Source of the DNA: an uncultured Collinsella sp. | GTDB taxonomy: Bacteria > Actinomycetota > Coriobacteriia > Coriobacteriales > Coriobacteriaceae | Assembly (NCBI GenBank): GCA_900555585.1 | Contig: USLT01000049.1 | Coordinates: 1 to 5,903, forward strand | Direction of reading: 5' to 3' | DNA length: 5,903 nucleotides | Part shown: positions 5,852 to 5,903 of the stretch, piece by piece | Position numbering within the stretch: the first letter of the stretch is position 1 | Layout of the letters: each line of letters opens with the position of its first letter | Notes under the pieces: model-generated | Databases searched by the model: none | What the model saw: only the letters and a program-made list of their open reading frames with translations | What the model was told of the DNA's origin: nothing | Made by a program: the position numbers and the translations under genes

Positions 5852-5903
5852 TCCTCGATAGCTCAATGGTAGAGCCCGCGGCTGTTAACCGCGTTGTTGT
5901 AGG
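5852..5903 (+). tRNA. tRNA-Asn (anticodon GUU), 3' end cut by the window
   Basis: The first 52 bases of a tRNA are readable. The acceptor 5' strand is TCCTCGA (5852-5858), followed by TA. The D stem GCTC (5861-5864) pairs with GAGC (5872-5875) around the loop AATGGTA. The anticodon stem CGCGG (5877-5881) pairs with CCGCG (5889-5893), and the loop CTGTTAA carries anticodon GTT at 5884-5886, which reads asparagine codons. A five-base variable loop (TTGTT) precedes the T-stem 5' strand GTAGG (5899-5903), where the window ends. The T loop, the 3' acceptor strand and any encoded CCA are outside. It is transcribed divergently from the protein operon. Confidence 0.95.

Noticed and set aside
1..5903. 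CRISPR array, insertion sequence, phage or defence system
   Set aside because: I saw no direct-repeat array, transposase, integrase or defence-like gene. The tRNA is a possible attachment site, but its 3' end is outside the window.

Overview
The window (5,903 bases, GC-rich, with strong G/C preference at third codon positions) looks like a chromosomal housekeeping region of a high-GC Gram-positive bacterium. The gene order asp23 (yloU) - fakA (yloV) - recG - rsmD - coaD, followed by a short coiled-coil-type protein, and the wording of several proteins (for example RHEGEILGMRQHG near the RecG C-terminus) suggest an actinobacterium of the class Coriobacteriia (Collinsella/Olsenella-like). The class is an inference from remembered families; no search was run.

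Layout. All protein genes are on the minus strand, so transcription runs from right to left. At the right end, a tRNA-Asn(GUU) gene on the plus strand starts at 5852 and is cut by the window edge; it has a good promoter at 5796-5823. A gene-free divergent spacer (5514-5851) separates it from the minus-strand operon. The operon begins with an Asp23/Gls24 envelope-stress protein (5160-5513), then a FakA-type fatty acid kinase (3469-5127), RecG helicase (1281-3457), the 16S rRNA methyltransferase RsmD (703-1284) and CoaD, the penultimate enzyme of coenzyme A synthesis (206-697). A truncated ORF (1-146) with its own ribosome binding site runs off the left edge. Most junctions are tight (32, 11 and 5 bases, and a 4-base ATGA overlap for recG/rsmD), so a single transcript is likely.

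How the genes relate. Asp23 and FakA act at the membrane and in lipid metabolism, and CoaD supplies the CoA used in lipid and central metabolism. RecG rescues stalled replication forks and RsmD modifies the small ribosomal subunit. This mixed set is an old conserved neighbourhood rather than a single pathway.

The main anomaly is in recG. The reading frame breaks near 2912-2923: the wedge domain (2852-3457) and the helicase motor (1281-2918) are in different frames. Either the strain has a broken or split RecG, or the sequence has a small indel error. I found no mobile element, CRISPR array, phage gene or defence system.
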